A stretch of 64,000 bases of DNA from Kitagawia praeruptora (lineage: Eukaryota; Streptophyta; Magnoliopsida; Apiales; Apiaceae), in assembly GCA_037693485.1 (NCBI GenBank), contig CM075344.1, forward strand, positions 42,659,501 to 42,723,500. Direction: 5' to 3'. Below the pieces are notes generated by a model. It saw only the letters and a list, made by a program, of their open reading frames with translations, had not been told where the DNA came from and searched no databases. Within the stretch, counting starts at the first letter, position 1; the number at the start of each line of letters is the position of its first letter. This document shows, piece by piece, positions 1 through 11,200 of this stretch. The position numbers were made by a program, and so were the translations under genes.

Positions 1-962
1 TGGGCAGGGTTGCCCTAAAAGGTAGTGTTTTTGCAATTTTGAAACTTAGATTAGTAAAATTGCAAATAGGTTTTCTTAACAAAAGTAAAATAGCACAAAT
101 TTACTTTTTTATATATACATGAAAAAAGCCCTAAAAATTATATAATTGGTTTAAGGACTTCATGTGGTTTGATCATGTGTCATTTCAAAAATATTATTTC
201 TTATATTCTTAAATAAGGTTAAATAGAAATTTATAATATTATTAAATGGTACACCTTATTTAAAAAATTATGAATAGGATTTCTAGACATTATATAACTG
301 ATGAAAGGCAATTATACACTGATGAATGGAAGTTTAATGTGATTTGATTATCAAGATAGATGTGTTATTTAAGAAATATTAATAATAATAATTGTATTTT
401 TAAATAATATTAAGTAAAAATTAAAAGTATTATTAAAATGTACACCTTATTTCAAAATTTATGAAGAGGACACATTGGTATTATTTTGGAATTTTCAGAA
501 AAAAATCAAAATTAATTTTATAGAGTATTGTAAAGTTTTTGAGTGAACAAAATATATAAATAACTAAAATAAAAAAAAAATTAATGTTAATAGGTGTATG
601 GGTTATGTATCATTTAAGAAGTACTAATGATAATTATATTTTAAATAATATTAATTAAAGATTAAAAATATTGTTAAATAGTACACCTTATTTCAAAAAT
701 GAAGAATAGGTTTTATAGGTATTATTTTGGAATTTTTCAGTGAAAATCAAAATTAATCATATAGATTATATTAAAGTTATTGATTGAAGAAAATATTAAC
801 ATATAATGATTTGAAAATTTTTGGGTAAAAAATATAATAACAAATAAAATAATAAAAATTAATGTTAATAAAATACAGGAAAATTATTAAAAATACCTAC
901 GTTTTCAATATTTTTTCAAAAATACGGTAAAAGTTGGATATGAAGTTGTAAAGTAAGTTGAA
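1..962. repeat. AT-rich DNA with three diverged tandem copies; no gene
   Basis: I see no gene here. Three diverged copies of one segment follow each other, anchored on the string TACACCTTATTT at about 250, 441 and 682, so the repeat distances are about 191 and 241 bp. The second and third copies share a longer tract that includes ATTATTTTGGAATTTTCAG. The copies are too diverged for a recent satellite. This may be the remains of an older element into which the Sirevirus at 968 inserted. Confidence 0.5.
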
Positions 963-967
963 AGTTG

Positions 968-1950
968 TGTTAGGAATATGTTGTAGTTGATGATAACTTA
1001 ACATTCAAGCAAAATTGTATAAGTCAAGTTTTGTAACTGTCAACGGATAAGACCTTATAACTCTATCCGTTGACAGGTAGCTCATCAACGGATGAGGTTT
1101 TGTAGCATACTGCAATATCTCTATTTATCAGTTGATAGTGTCTTTATTCAGAGTCATGTTGACCATCAATGGATAGGCAGAATATGGTAGCCAATTGTAA
1201 ATAAGCTATGCTATGTAATTCTGTCTAAGTGAAAATGTATCAACGGATGAGAACAGAGCTCTATCAACGGATACAACTCAAATCTACTCGATCAACGGAT
1301 ACAGCTCAAACTACCATCAACGGATAAGTAGACACAACATCAACGGATAATCATTGTCACTTTATCCTATGCTAGGAATTAGCAGTTGATAAGGACAGGT
1401 TTGACTGACAGATCACATGGGTTGATAGTAGGTATAAAAAGCAATATGGCAGCCATACTTTGGAAACACAGAAGAAAGAAGCATTCCATTTACACAGTAC
1501 ATACAAGAAAGGTGCAGGGGACATATCTGTTCACAAGGACAACCTTTCGGCTACATGTGGATTTGGAGTGGAGTAGCAAGTCAACTTGAATTAGATTAAT
1601 ATTATCTTATTCCTGTAGCACTTGTAAACTTGGAATATATAACCAAGTGTAGCAACTCTTTAGTTAGTAAGAAAACATACACATTTGCTTAGGGTTTCTT
1701 GAATATCTTTAGAAGCAAAGAGTTGTAAACACAGAAGCTGTGTACACTTGTATCACAGGGTTTTCTTCGAATAAAAGTCTCAGGTGGTACATTTAACCAC
1801 CTGATTTTTTATGTGTTTGTGAACCATTTCTTATTCAGCAATTATTTCCTTATAGATTTCTGTGGTTTTTATCAGAAATTTATAATAATCAAGAATTGTA
1901 TTCAACCCCCCCCTTCTACAATTATACAAGTGTGTAATCTGGGAATAACA
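968..1950 (+). repeat. 5' LTR of the Sirevirus
   Basis: The LTR contains eight exact copies of the 9-mer TCAACGGAT or its complement: starts 1040, 1065 (reverse), 1085, 1240, 1264, 1292, 1317 and 1340, plus one variant at 1166. They lie upstream of a TATA box at 1433-1440 (TATAAAAA). An AATAAA polyadenylation signal is at 1770-1775, and a C-tract sits near 1905-1913 close to the 3' edge. The five copies at 1240-1348 are spaced 23 to 28 bp apart, about 85 to 190 bp upstream of the TATA box, which is where an enhancer array would lie. Confidence 0.96.
1433..1440 (+). promoter_or_regulatory. LTR TATA box (Sirevirus promoter)
   Basis: TATAAAAA sits about 335 bp before the AATAAA signal and downstream of the five-copy TCAACGGAT cluster. 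This is the expected arrangement for U3/R of a plant LTR. The transcription start would be about 30 bp downstream, near 1465-1475; that position is inferred. Confidence 0.7.
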
Positions 1951-1952
1951 AT

Positions 1953-1964
1953 TGGTATCAGAGC
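1953..1964 (+). promoter_or_regulatory. Primer-binding site, initiator-Met tRNA
   Basis: TGGTATCAGAGC begins two bases after the LTR end. It is complementary to the 3' end of plant initiator methionine tRNA, the usual primer for minus-strand DNA synthesis in this retrotransposon group. Confidence 0.93.
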
Positions 1965-2009
1965 AAGCTTCTAATATATTTGAAGTTTAAAGATCAACAC
2001 ACTTTCAAC

Positions 2010-4418
2010 ATGTCTAAGAAGGATTATGGATTGAAGATACCGGTTCTTGATAGGGAAAATTACTTTCACTGGAAAGTAAAAATGCGTCTACATCTCATGT
2101 CTATTGATGTAGGTTTTGTAGATTGCATTGAGAAGGGTCCTCATGTTCCAATGAAGGCTGCTTCAAGAGTTGGTCTTGCTGCAGATGCACCAGACACGTA
2201 CATCCCAAAACCTGTTTCTGAATGGAGCGCTGAGGATATTGCAGAAGTTCACAAGGACAAAAAGACCATGAATATTCTGTTTAATGGCTTAGAAACAGAC
2301 ATGGTTGACAATGTTATCAACTGTACTACCGCCAAGGAAGTATGGGACATTGTTCAGACCCTTTGTGAAGGTACAGAACAGGTAAGGGAAAACAAGATGC
2401 AACTACTGATCCAACAGTATGAGCACTTCCATTTCAAGAATGGAGAGACATTGAATGATACATTTAGTAGATTTCAAAAGCTACTGAATGGCTTGAAACT
2501 GTATGGAAGAATCTACCAAGTGAAAGATTCTAATCTCAAATTTCTGAGATCACTGCCCAAAGAGTGGAAGCCTATGACTGTTTCTCTAAGAAACACTCAA
2601 GAGTACAAGTCATTTACTCTTGAAAGACTCTATGGAACTTTAAAGACATATGAACTAGAAATGGAGCAGGATGAAGAAATTGAGAAGATCCAAAAGAAAA
2701 GTGGGTCAGTTGCACTTGTTGCCAACTTGGAGCAGAAGGAGGAAAAGAGGACTGAAGCTGCTAAATCTACACCAAACAGGGAGGTTTGTGAAGGTAGAAC
2801 AGAATCAAGCAAAAGCAAGGAAAAGGTGTCTGAAGAAATGAGTGTCCTACAGCAGGATGAATTGGATGAGATAGATGAGCATTTAGCCTTTCTATCTAGG
2901 AGATTCTCTAAGCTAAAATTCAGAAGAAACTCTGGGGTGGCCAAGCCATTTAACAAGGATTTTTCTACAAGCAATTATGTGGATAAATCCAAAATTAAAT
3001 GCTATAATTGTGGTATTGCTGGTCACATGATAAGTGAATGCAGGAAGCCTAGATCTGAGAACAAGGGAAAGTCAACTGAAACTATTGACTACAAGAAGAA
3101 ATACTTTGATCTTCTCAGACAGAAAGGAAAGGCATTCATGACCCAAGAGTATGACTGGGCTGCTGATGGAAATCATTCTGATGATGATGCTGAGTTTGTC
3201 AACCTTGCATTAATGGCTGATTCTGAGCAAGAAGCAAGTTCAGCTAGCAATCAGGTATTTTCTACTAATCTCTCTGAGCTCACCAAAGAGGAATGCAATA
3301 GTGTTATAGATGATATGTCTACTGAACTATATCACTTGAGTGTTACTCTTAAATCACTTACTAAAGAGAACAATAGGATTAAAGAAACTAATCAGTTCTT
3401 AAGTGATAGAAATGCAGTTCTGGAAGTTCAATTTCTAGAATTTGAGAAAATGAGAGTTGATTGCAATGATGCTAAAAATGAACTTGAAGCTGTGTTAAAA
3501 AGAGAATTAATCTTAAGAAACCAGCTTGAAAAAGAACAAGGAATAATTGCTAAATTTCAAAGTTGTAGGAATATTTCTCAAAACATAATAGAAGTCCAGG
3601 GAATAGAATCATTTGTAAGGGATACCTGGACTCAGAAGAAAAAGGAGCTAGAACCTTGCCTTGAGGATCTAGAGACTATTTGTGAATCAACGGATAGTGA
3701 TCATCCGTTGACAGATGAACCATCAACGGATGAGAGGTATCCGTCGACTAACAAAAAGTCTGTTAGTAAGAAGGAACTCAAGAGACTGAATAATCAGTAT
3801 GGTCCAGTAGCCAAGAACTTTGTTTCTGGTGAAAGTAGCCAAGCCAAATCAAGTGAGAAGGCTAAGGCGGGTGATTTACCCAACAAAAAGGCTGTTGGTA
3901 AGTCAGTTAATGAAAAGGTAGAGACTGAGGGTAAAAAGAAAAAGAACAGAAATGGTAAGATAGGCATTAACAAGAAAAACAATTATTCTCCTGACAAGTT
4001 TGCTCCTAGGAAAACTTGTGGTAATTGCAATAGTGTCAATCATCTATCTTCTAATTGCAAGTCTGTTAAAAGGACTCCTGTTCATGTATCTCAATCTATG
4101 CCAAGTATGCCTGCAATGCCTGTTATGCCTGGTTTGTATCAGAATGCTAGTTTTTCAAATCCATATGTGAACATGCCATATGTGCCTAATCCTTATTTTC
4201 AATCTGTGAATATGCCACAAATGTCATGGAGCATCCCCAGCATGGATAATATGTATGCCAATTTTTCACAAATGCATGCATCAAATATTTATGCAAATGA
4301 GCATCTGTCTAAACCTATCACTCAAGCATCTACACCCAAAGTGAAGATTGCCAAGAGTGTAAAACCAAAGGCTAACAAGAAAGGACCCAAGGAAACTTGG
4401 GTACCAAAATCAACTTGA
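2010..4418 (+). CDS. gag: Gag polyprotein of the Sirevirus
   Basis: Structural capsid/nucleocapsid protein of the retrotransposon, acting in cytoplasmic virus-like particles. The frame is open from 1980, but the codon there is TTG; the first ATG is 2010, giving 802 residues. The N-terminal third matches the copia Gag family (YFHWKVKM near residue 20, then a UBN2-like region). A CCHC knuckle, CYNCGIAGHMISEC, lies near residue 331, a long coiled coil near 440-520, and a second knuckle, CGNCNSVNHLSSNC, near 670. A Met/Pro-rich tract (SMPSMPAMPVMPG) follows. The C-terminus ends ETWVPKST, a form typical of copia Gag/Pol junctions. Copies of the TCAACGGAT motif at 3687, 3703 (reverse) and 3723 encode STD and HPLT in the linker between coiled coil and second knuckle. 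The ORF is intact. It overlaps pol by 22 bp in another frame. Confidence 0.95.
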   Translation: MSKKDYGLKIPVLDRENYFHWKVKMRLHLMSIDVGFVDCIEKGPHVPMKAASRVGLAADAPDTYIPKPVSEWSAEDIAEVHKDKKTMNILFNGLETDMVDNVINCTTAKEVWDIVQTLCEGTEQVRENKMQLLIQQYEHFHFKNGETLNDTFSRFQKLLNGLKLYGRIYQVKDSNLKFLRSLPKEWKPMTVSLRNTQEYKSFTLERLYGTLKTYELEMEQDEEIEKIQKKSGSVALVANLEQKEEKRTEAAKSTPNREVCEGRTESSKSKEKVSEEMSVLQQDELDEIDEHLAFLSRRFSKLKFRRNSGVAKPFNKDFSTSNYVDKSKIKCYNCGIAGHMISECRKPRSENKGKSTETIDYKKKYFDLLRQKGKAFMTQEYDWAADGNHSDDDAEFVNLALMADSEQEASSASNQVFSTNLSELTKEECNSVIDDMSTELYHLSVTLKSLTKENNRIKETNQFLSDRNAVLEVQFLEFEKMRVDCNDAKNELEAVLKRELILRNQLEKEQGIIAKFQSCRNISQNIIEVQGIESFVRDTWTQKKKELEPCLEDLETICESTDSDHPLTDEPSTDERYPSTNKKSVSKKELKRLNNQYGPVAKNFVSGESSQAKSSEKAKAGDLPNKKAVGKSVNEKVETEGKKKKNRNGKIGINKKNNYSPDKFAPRKTCGNCNSVNHLSSNCKSVKRTPVHVSQSMPSMPAMPVMPGLYQNASFSNPYVNMPYVPNPYFQSVNMPQMSWSIPSMDNMYANFSQMHASNIYANEHLSKPITQASTPKVKIAKSVKPKANKKGPKETWVPKST

Positions 4419-7400
4419 TTTGTATTTTGGATTGTGTGCAGGGAAATAAGAGGAATCTATGGTACCTAGACAGTGGATGTTCTAGGCATATGACAGGAGA
4501 TTCAACCCTGCTCACAGAGTTCAAGGAGGAAGCTGGCCCTAGGATTACCTTTGGAGATGACAGCAAAGGTTATACAAAGGGATATGGCTTGATTACAAAG
4601 GACAATGTCATCATTGAAGAAGTGGCTTTAGTTGAAGGTTTGAAGCACAATTTGCTGAGTGTCAGTCAGATTTGTGACAAAGACTATGAAGTAAAGTTCA
4701 CTAAAGAAGCCTGTGTTGTTTCTACCAAGAAAAACAACAATGTGGTTCTGACAGGCTTTAGAAAAGGAAATGTTTACATAGCTGACTTCAACTCAGTATG
4801 CTCAGAATCCATTACTTGTCTCTTCAGCAAAGCAAGCAAGGATGAGAGTTGGCTATGGCATAAAAAGCTGTCTCATTTGAATTTTAAAGTAATGAATGAT
4901 TTGGTAAGAAAGGATCTTGCTAGAGGAATCCCTCAATTGGAGTTCATCAAAGATGGACTGTGTGATGCCTGCCAATTAGGAAAGCAAAAGAAATCATCCT
5001 TAAAGAGCAAGACAGAGTCGTCTATTGTTAAGCCCCTTCAATTGCTGCATATGGACTTATTTGGTCCAGTAAATGTCATGTCCATCTCAAAGAAGAAATA
5101 CTGTCTGGTGATTGTGGATGATTTCTCTAAGTTTACATGGACTTTCTTCCTGCACTCCAAAGATTGTGCAAGTGAAATCATCATCAATCATCTCAGACAA
5201 GTAAACAATGGTTCTGAAATAAAAGTACAAAGAATCAGGAGTGACAATGGCACTGAATTCAAAAATTCCACAATGAATATTTTCTGTGAAGAGAATGGAA
5301 TTGTCCATGAGTTTTCTGCTGCTAGAACACCTCAACAAAATGGGGTTGTTGAAAGGAAAAACAGAACTCTCATTGAAGCAGCTAGAACAATGTTAAGTGA
5401 ATCAAGATTGCCAACATATTTCTGGGCTGAAGCTGTCAGCACTGCCTGCTTCACTCAGAATATTTCCTTGATCAATCAAGCTAGAGGAATGACTCCCTAC
5501 CACTTATTCACCAACAAGAAACCAACGTTAGCTTTTCTCCATGTCTTTGGATGTAAGTGTTTTGTGCTAAGGAATCATGGAGATAACTTGGGCAAATTTG
5601 AAGCAAAGGCAGATGAAGCTATCTTTGTTGGATATGCAGCAGGGAAAGCCTATAGAGTCTACAATTTAAGAACCAACATTGTCATGGAATCTGTACATGT
5701 TGTGTTTGATGATCAGAAGATTCTAGGTCTGAATGATGAAGGCTTCCATGAAAAATTGAGATTTGAAAATGAGGTAGAAGGAAGAATGTACATTGATGAT
5801 GATGAGGAAAATGAAGATCATGACCTTGGAAATTCACCTAGAGCTGTTGGTCCAACTAGAAGTGATGCTAACACTGGAAATGAAGCATCCGTTGACAGTC
5901 ATACTAGATCATCAGATGCATTCGTTGACAGACATTCTCATGTATCCGTCGACAGGCAAAATGGAGCATCCGTTGATAGACAAAATGATGCTTCTGTTGA
6001 CAGTCAACTTCATAATTCCTCAAGGACAACAAACTCAGGGGGAGTTTCTCAAAGTCAAAACTCAATATCCAATCAACAATATCATACTCACATAGATGAA
6101 GCAACCTCATCTAGATCAAACCTTCCACCTTCAAGAAAATGGACCAGAGATCATCCTTTTGAGTTAATCATTGGTGACTCAAACTCAAGAGTCCAAACTA
6201 GGAGAGCCACACAAGAAGAGTGCCTATACAGTAGTTTCCTGTCTCAAGAGGAACCTAAGAAAGTGGAGGATGCTCTTCTAGATCCAGATTGGGTCTTAGC
6301 AATGCAAGAAGAGCTAAACCAATTTGAGAGAAATAAAGTATGGAAGCTTGTGCCCAAACCTGATGATAGAGGTATCATAGGTACCAAATGGGTTCTCAAG
6401 AATAAGACTGATGAAAATGGCATAATTGTGAGGAATAAAGCTAGATTAGTGGCAAAGGGCTATTCTCAAGAAGAAGGAATAGATTTTGATGAAACTTTTG
6501 CACCAGTGGCAAGACTTGAGGCCATCAGAATTTTCCTAGCCTATGCAGCACATGCCAACTTCAAAGTCTATCAGATGGATGTTAAAAGTGCCTTTCTAAA
6601 TGGGGAACTGGAAGAAGAGGTATATGTCCATCAACCTCCTGGTTTTGAAGATCCAGAATTTCCAGATTATGTATATCTTCTCTTGAAAGCACTTTATGGT
6701 TTGAAGCAAGCACCAAGAGCCTGGTATGACACTTATCTCAATTTCTTCTGGAGAATCACTTCACTAGAGGTACAGTAGATAAAACTTTATTTCATAGAAA
6801 TGTCAATGGTTCTTCAATACTTGTTCAAATCTATGTAGATGATATTATTTTTGGGTCTACAGATGAGAAGCTTTGTAAAAGGTTTGCCAAACTTATGCAA
6901 AGTAGGTATGAAATGAGCATGATGGGTGAATTAACTTACTTTCTTGGCTTACAAGTAAAGCAAGTTAATGAGGGAATTTTAATAAGTCAAACAAAATATA
7001 TTTATGATCTCTTAAAGAAATTTGACTTAATGGATTGTGCCTCTGCAAAAACACCTATGGCCACTGCAACTAAGCTTGAGTTGAATACTAAGGAAAAATC
7101 TGTGGACATCTCAAGCTATAGAGGCATGGTAGGCTCACTTCTATATCTAACAGCTAGTAGACCTGATATAATGTTCTCCACATGTCTTTGTGCTAGATTT
7201 CAAGCTGACCCTAGAGAGTCTCACTTGATTGCTATTAAGAGAATTTTCAGGTATCTCAAGGGAACACCAAACCTTGGCATTTGGTACCCAAGAGATTCTG
7301 GCTTTGATCTAATTGGCTATTCAGATGCAGACTATGCAGGTTGCAGAATTGATAGGAAAAGTACTACAGGCTCCTGTCAGTTTCTAGGGAATAGGCTTGT

Positions 7401-7776
7401 GTCATGGTTCAGTAAGAAACAGAACTCAGTCTCCACTTCTACAGCCGAAGCTGAGTACATTGCAGCTGGAAGTTGTTGTGCACAGATTCTTTGGATGAGG
7501 AATCAACTTATTGACTATGGTCTAAAAGTTGAGAAGATTCCAATTTTCTGTGACAACACTAGTGCTATTGCCATCACAGAAAATCCAGTGCAACATTCGA
7601 GAACCAAGCATATTGACATCAAATACCACTTCATCAGAGAGCATGTGATGAATGGTACAGTAGAAATGCACTTTGTGCCAAGTGAAATGCAGCTTGCAGA
7701 TATTTTCACCAAGCCTCTTGATGAATCCTCATTCACAAGATTGGTAGGTGAACTAGGTATGCTTAATTTTTCATGA
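4397..7776 (+). pseudogene. pol: Pol polyprotein of the Sirevirus, one frameshift in reverse transcriptase
   Basis: Enzyme polyprotein for proteolysis, integration and reverse transcription. Order seen: aspartic protease (LDSGCSRHMTGD, catalytic DSG); integrase with the H-H-C-C finger (WHKKLSHLN ... CDACQLGKQ) and D,D-35-E core (HMDLFGP, SDNGTEF, QQNGVVERKNR); a linker with TCAACGGAT-type motifs at 5887-6000; reverse transcriptase (FAPVARLEAIR, QMDVKSAFLNGELEEEVY, LYGLKQAPRAWY); then RNase H (YSDADYAG, STAEAEYIA, DNTSAI, KHIDIKYHF). Reading is open from 4397 to a stop at 6776-6778. At about 6730-6735 the alignment jumps by one base, apparently a single-base deletion. The YVDD active site near 6834-6845 and all of RNase H therefore lie in another frame, which stays open to 7776. 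Pol is in the -1 frame relative to gag, so it needs recoding or processing. All catalytic motifs are otherwise intact. Confidence 0.93.
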
Positions 7777-7895
7777 TTCCTAGTGGTATCTAATAATACT
7801 GTATTGCAGCTAGAAATGTGTTTTGATTTACTTGAGAATTAAAAACTCTCAGAATAACTCTTAGCAGAAATTTTGTCTAAGGCAAAATTTGCTTA

Positions 7896-8179
7896 TCAAC
7901 GGATATCCTTTTATCCGTTGGTAGTATAAACACATTACTAGATTTTCGTATGTCAACGGATAACAGGTTGTCCACGTCATCGATGGATAAACTGTTTTCT
8001 CAACCGTCCAATCTTTATCCGTTGATATACATATATTTTTTTTATAGCCGTTGATAAACGTGTACAATTAGTCACGGCTGTACTTCTTTCCTTTTTATTT
8101 ATTGTCTGACAGTTACTTTTGACCAATGGGGTAATTACTCTTAATTATTTCATTTTTAATTCTTGGAATATATAAAAGG
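7896..8179 (+). promoter_or_regulatory. Putative internal promoter for ORF3: motif cluster plus TATA box
   Basis: Between pol and ORF3 there is a 510-bp non-coding stretch. It carries exact TCAACGGAT-type copies at 7896, 7953 and 8017 (reverse), with near-copies at 7913 and 8046. A TATATAAAAGG box follows at 8169-8179. The 107 bases from the TATA box to the ATG at 8287 are CT/CA-rich like a plant 5' leader, with no upstream ATG that I can see. The order motif cluster, then TATA about 115-270 bp downstream, repeats that of the LTR. The promoter function is inferred; no transcript data are available. Confidence 0.55.
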
Positions 8180-8286
8180 CTGTTTTGTATTCTCACATCT
8201 CACCTTTATTCATTTTCAAGAGTCTCATTAGTTAACTGCATCTTCTTCACTAAATCTCTCTCTGCAACAAAAGCTCAAACACTCAA

Positions 8287-11200
8287 ATGGCGCCTATTGT
8301 TAAGATGATGTCTTCCACCGGGTTTACCTATGAGAAGAACAATTTCGCGGCCTTTGTTGATACTGTGAACGCTCCAGAAGCATATCACACCATGATGAAT
8401 TTTGTGAAGAAATGCAAACTGTCACATGCTATGACTGCCACCACTCCTCTAATCCATGAGGTTATCGAAGAGATGTGGGCATCTGCTGAGTTCAATGGCA
8501 CAGACGGTACACTTGCTTTTTCTTTAAAGGGTAAAAATTATGTAGTTAATTCTGATGTGTTAACTGCTTGTTTAAAATTGCCTGAGAATAACTGTCTGAA
8601 GGAACCCAGTAATGCTGAAATTGTTACCATGCTTAATTCCATAAATTATACCCTTAGTACTGAGAACTTAGGGAAAATTGTTAGGAAAGGTATGGTTAAG
8701 GAATGGAGTTATCTTTGTGATGCCTTCATTAAAACTTTTTCTGGCAAGATTAGTAACTTTGATGCTGTTACCAACTCCATGCTAATTATGCTTTGTATGC
8801 TTTTAACTGATAAATTTTATAATTTTGGCACACTAGTCATGTATGAGATAGCAGCTAAATTAGGTAAAAAGGAAACTAGGGGCAAGAATGTTTATTTTGC
8901 TAGATTTTTAATGCTCCTAGCACTGCATGTATCTGAGAATGAGCTATCCATTGCTAACCCGGATAGCAAGTTCAATTGTTTTGTTCAGGAGAAGAGAGTC
9001 TTAAGTGATTTGATTCGAATGAACCTAAATGCAGAAGTACAATTGGTATATCTACCAATTATTCAGGTAACTGTTTCCAACCCTGAACTTCCTATCTCCA
9101 ACCCCCAAATTTCTTTGCCTTCTAGTGTCACAATGGAGTCTGTGACAGTGACCAAACAGGCTCCTACCAAAGTGACCAAATCCAAAGTTCCTAAACCACA
9201 ATCTAAAAGACAAACCTCAGGTGTCTCTCAAAAGGCATCTGTTGCAAAAATTACCAAAGCTCTTGAGGGGAGTGTGAAGGTGGTAGTGAGTGGTGAGGGA
9301 CAGGGTGAACATCAAAGAAGCCCTAAGGATAAGGAAGGTAAGGCAAGTGCACACAACATTTCAGTCTCTCAAAAGTCTGTTAATGAACCTACAAGCCAAT
9401 TTCTAGCTACATCCTCTCAACAGGGTGTGACTACTAATTTGAGTTTCATTTCAGGAACACAGCACAAAAGGGCAAGGGACACAGATAGCTCTCCCTCAAA
9501 AACCTATGGTAGAAGGGTAAAATCCAAAACCATTGGGGAATCACAGGGTGCACACACTGTACAGCAAACTGTACCTTCTCAAATTCAGTTTGATGTGACT
9601 TCAATAAATGTGGAGTCACAGCCCCTTGATCTTAACCTTCAAATCGATACACATTTTGATCCACCATCACCAACTCCATCTCTGGATGTGGATATGATCT
9701 CTACATCAATTCCTGATTCTCCATCTTTAAAATTCATGGAGAAGCCCCACTCAACAATTGGTGGTCATCCTCTTTTAGATGATTTGTTGGGCCATCAATC
9801 TTCCATTCCTGAATTCACAACACTATCTGTGGCCTCTTCCTTAAAATCAATCACCACAGATTCCGTGTTGGTTTTCACTTCAACGGATACTCGTTTACCT
9901 TCATCAACGGATATCCTTCATCCGTTGACAAGTGTTTCTTCATCAACGGATATGTCTTCAACTAACTATCCGTTGACAGCAATAACTACTACATCAACGG
10001 ATATTCCTTATCCGTTGACAACTCTCTCTACCACTGCAAAATGTGACATTCCTATGTCAACTGTGGAGGAGTTCGTAGTAATTGAAACACTTTTAGGAAT
10101 GAGGGAAGGGAGTGAGAGGCTGCCTTGTGAGCAGGCAAAAGGAGAGAAAATCAATGAGAGGCTGACCATTTCTTCCGGTCAGGCAAAAGGAGAGCTAGAG
10201 AGTTCCACCTTAGTAGGTGAAGGTGAGGGTGTGAGAGGTGTGAGCCAGGGGGAGCCCCTGATGCAAGAAAAGAGAGATGAGAGGAGAGAAGGGACTACAG
10301 GAGAAATAAGGCAGGAAGAATCAGTCATTGCAAGTGAGTTAATGGAGGTTAATGAAGCTTCCAAAGAGATGGAATTTAGACAGGAATATCAGTCAGTTAT
10401 TGACTCCATCTCTTTGGATCCTGAAACCTTTACTCATCCTGTTTCTGCCTATCAAGTCATGGCACAGCAGGGCAATGTGGAGGCAGAGGAGGCAATGCAC
10501 CTAGTGCACACCTCAGAATCTCTTCAAAGAGCAAAAGAAGCTTTACAAACCCTGTCTCCAAATGCTGGAAGTGAAGAGTTTGGCAGTTATGACAGTCACA
10601 GTTCAGATGGTGAAGACATAAATGAAGATGAAACTCCAGGATGGATGTTTTCCAATGCCACTGAACTTGGGCATCTCAATGTGGAAATCATGAAGCAATA
10701 CCAATCTGCTAAGGCTGAGCACCAAACTGCAGAACCACAGAGAAAGACTGTTCTTGAGCAAGTAATGGCCTCCCTGAAATTACAAAAGATGCAATCTGTT
10801 ATTCAAAGAACACAGCAAGAGGAGGTCCAGTCTGCAATTAGAGAGATGAAAATAGCACTAGATGCCAGGATTGAGGCACTAGCTCCTACTACCACTCAGA
10901 AGGTGCTTTCTAGCAAACTTCTCAAAGAAGATAGCCTGGCTAAGTCTGTTCAGCTTCTTTCCTCAAGGGTGGATAGTATGGAATCTCAATTGCACACCAT
11001 CATTGCCAATCAAACAAAACAAACTCAACTACTGGAAATGCTACTTGCAGCTTCAACCCCAACCCTTGATGCTAACAAAAAGGGGGAGAAAATGGGAACA
11101 AGCACAGAGGCTGCAACATCTACTGGCCAATTTCAAGCTACCAGTAGTGAGATAGCACATATTGAGGGGGAGCAACAGCCAATTGTAGTGGTCAATCCAA

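Noticed and set aside
1386..1589. 67-codon ORF in both Sirevirus LTRs (also 13368-13571)
   Set aside because: It spans the TATA box and the probable transcription start; its conservation only reflects the near-identity of the two LTRs.
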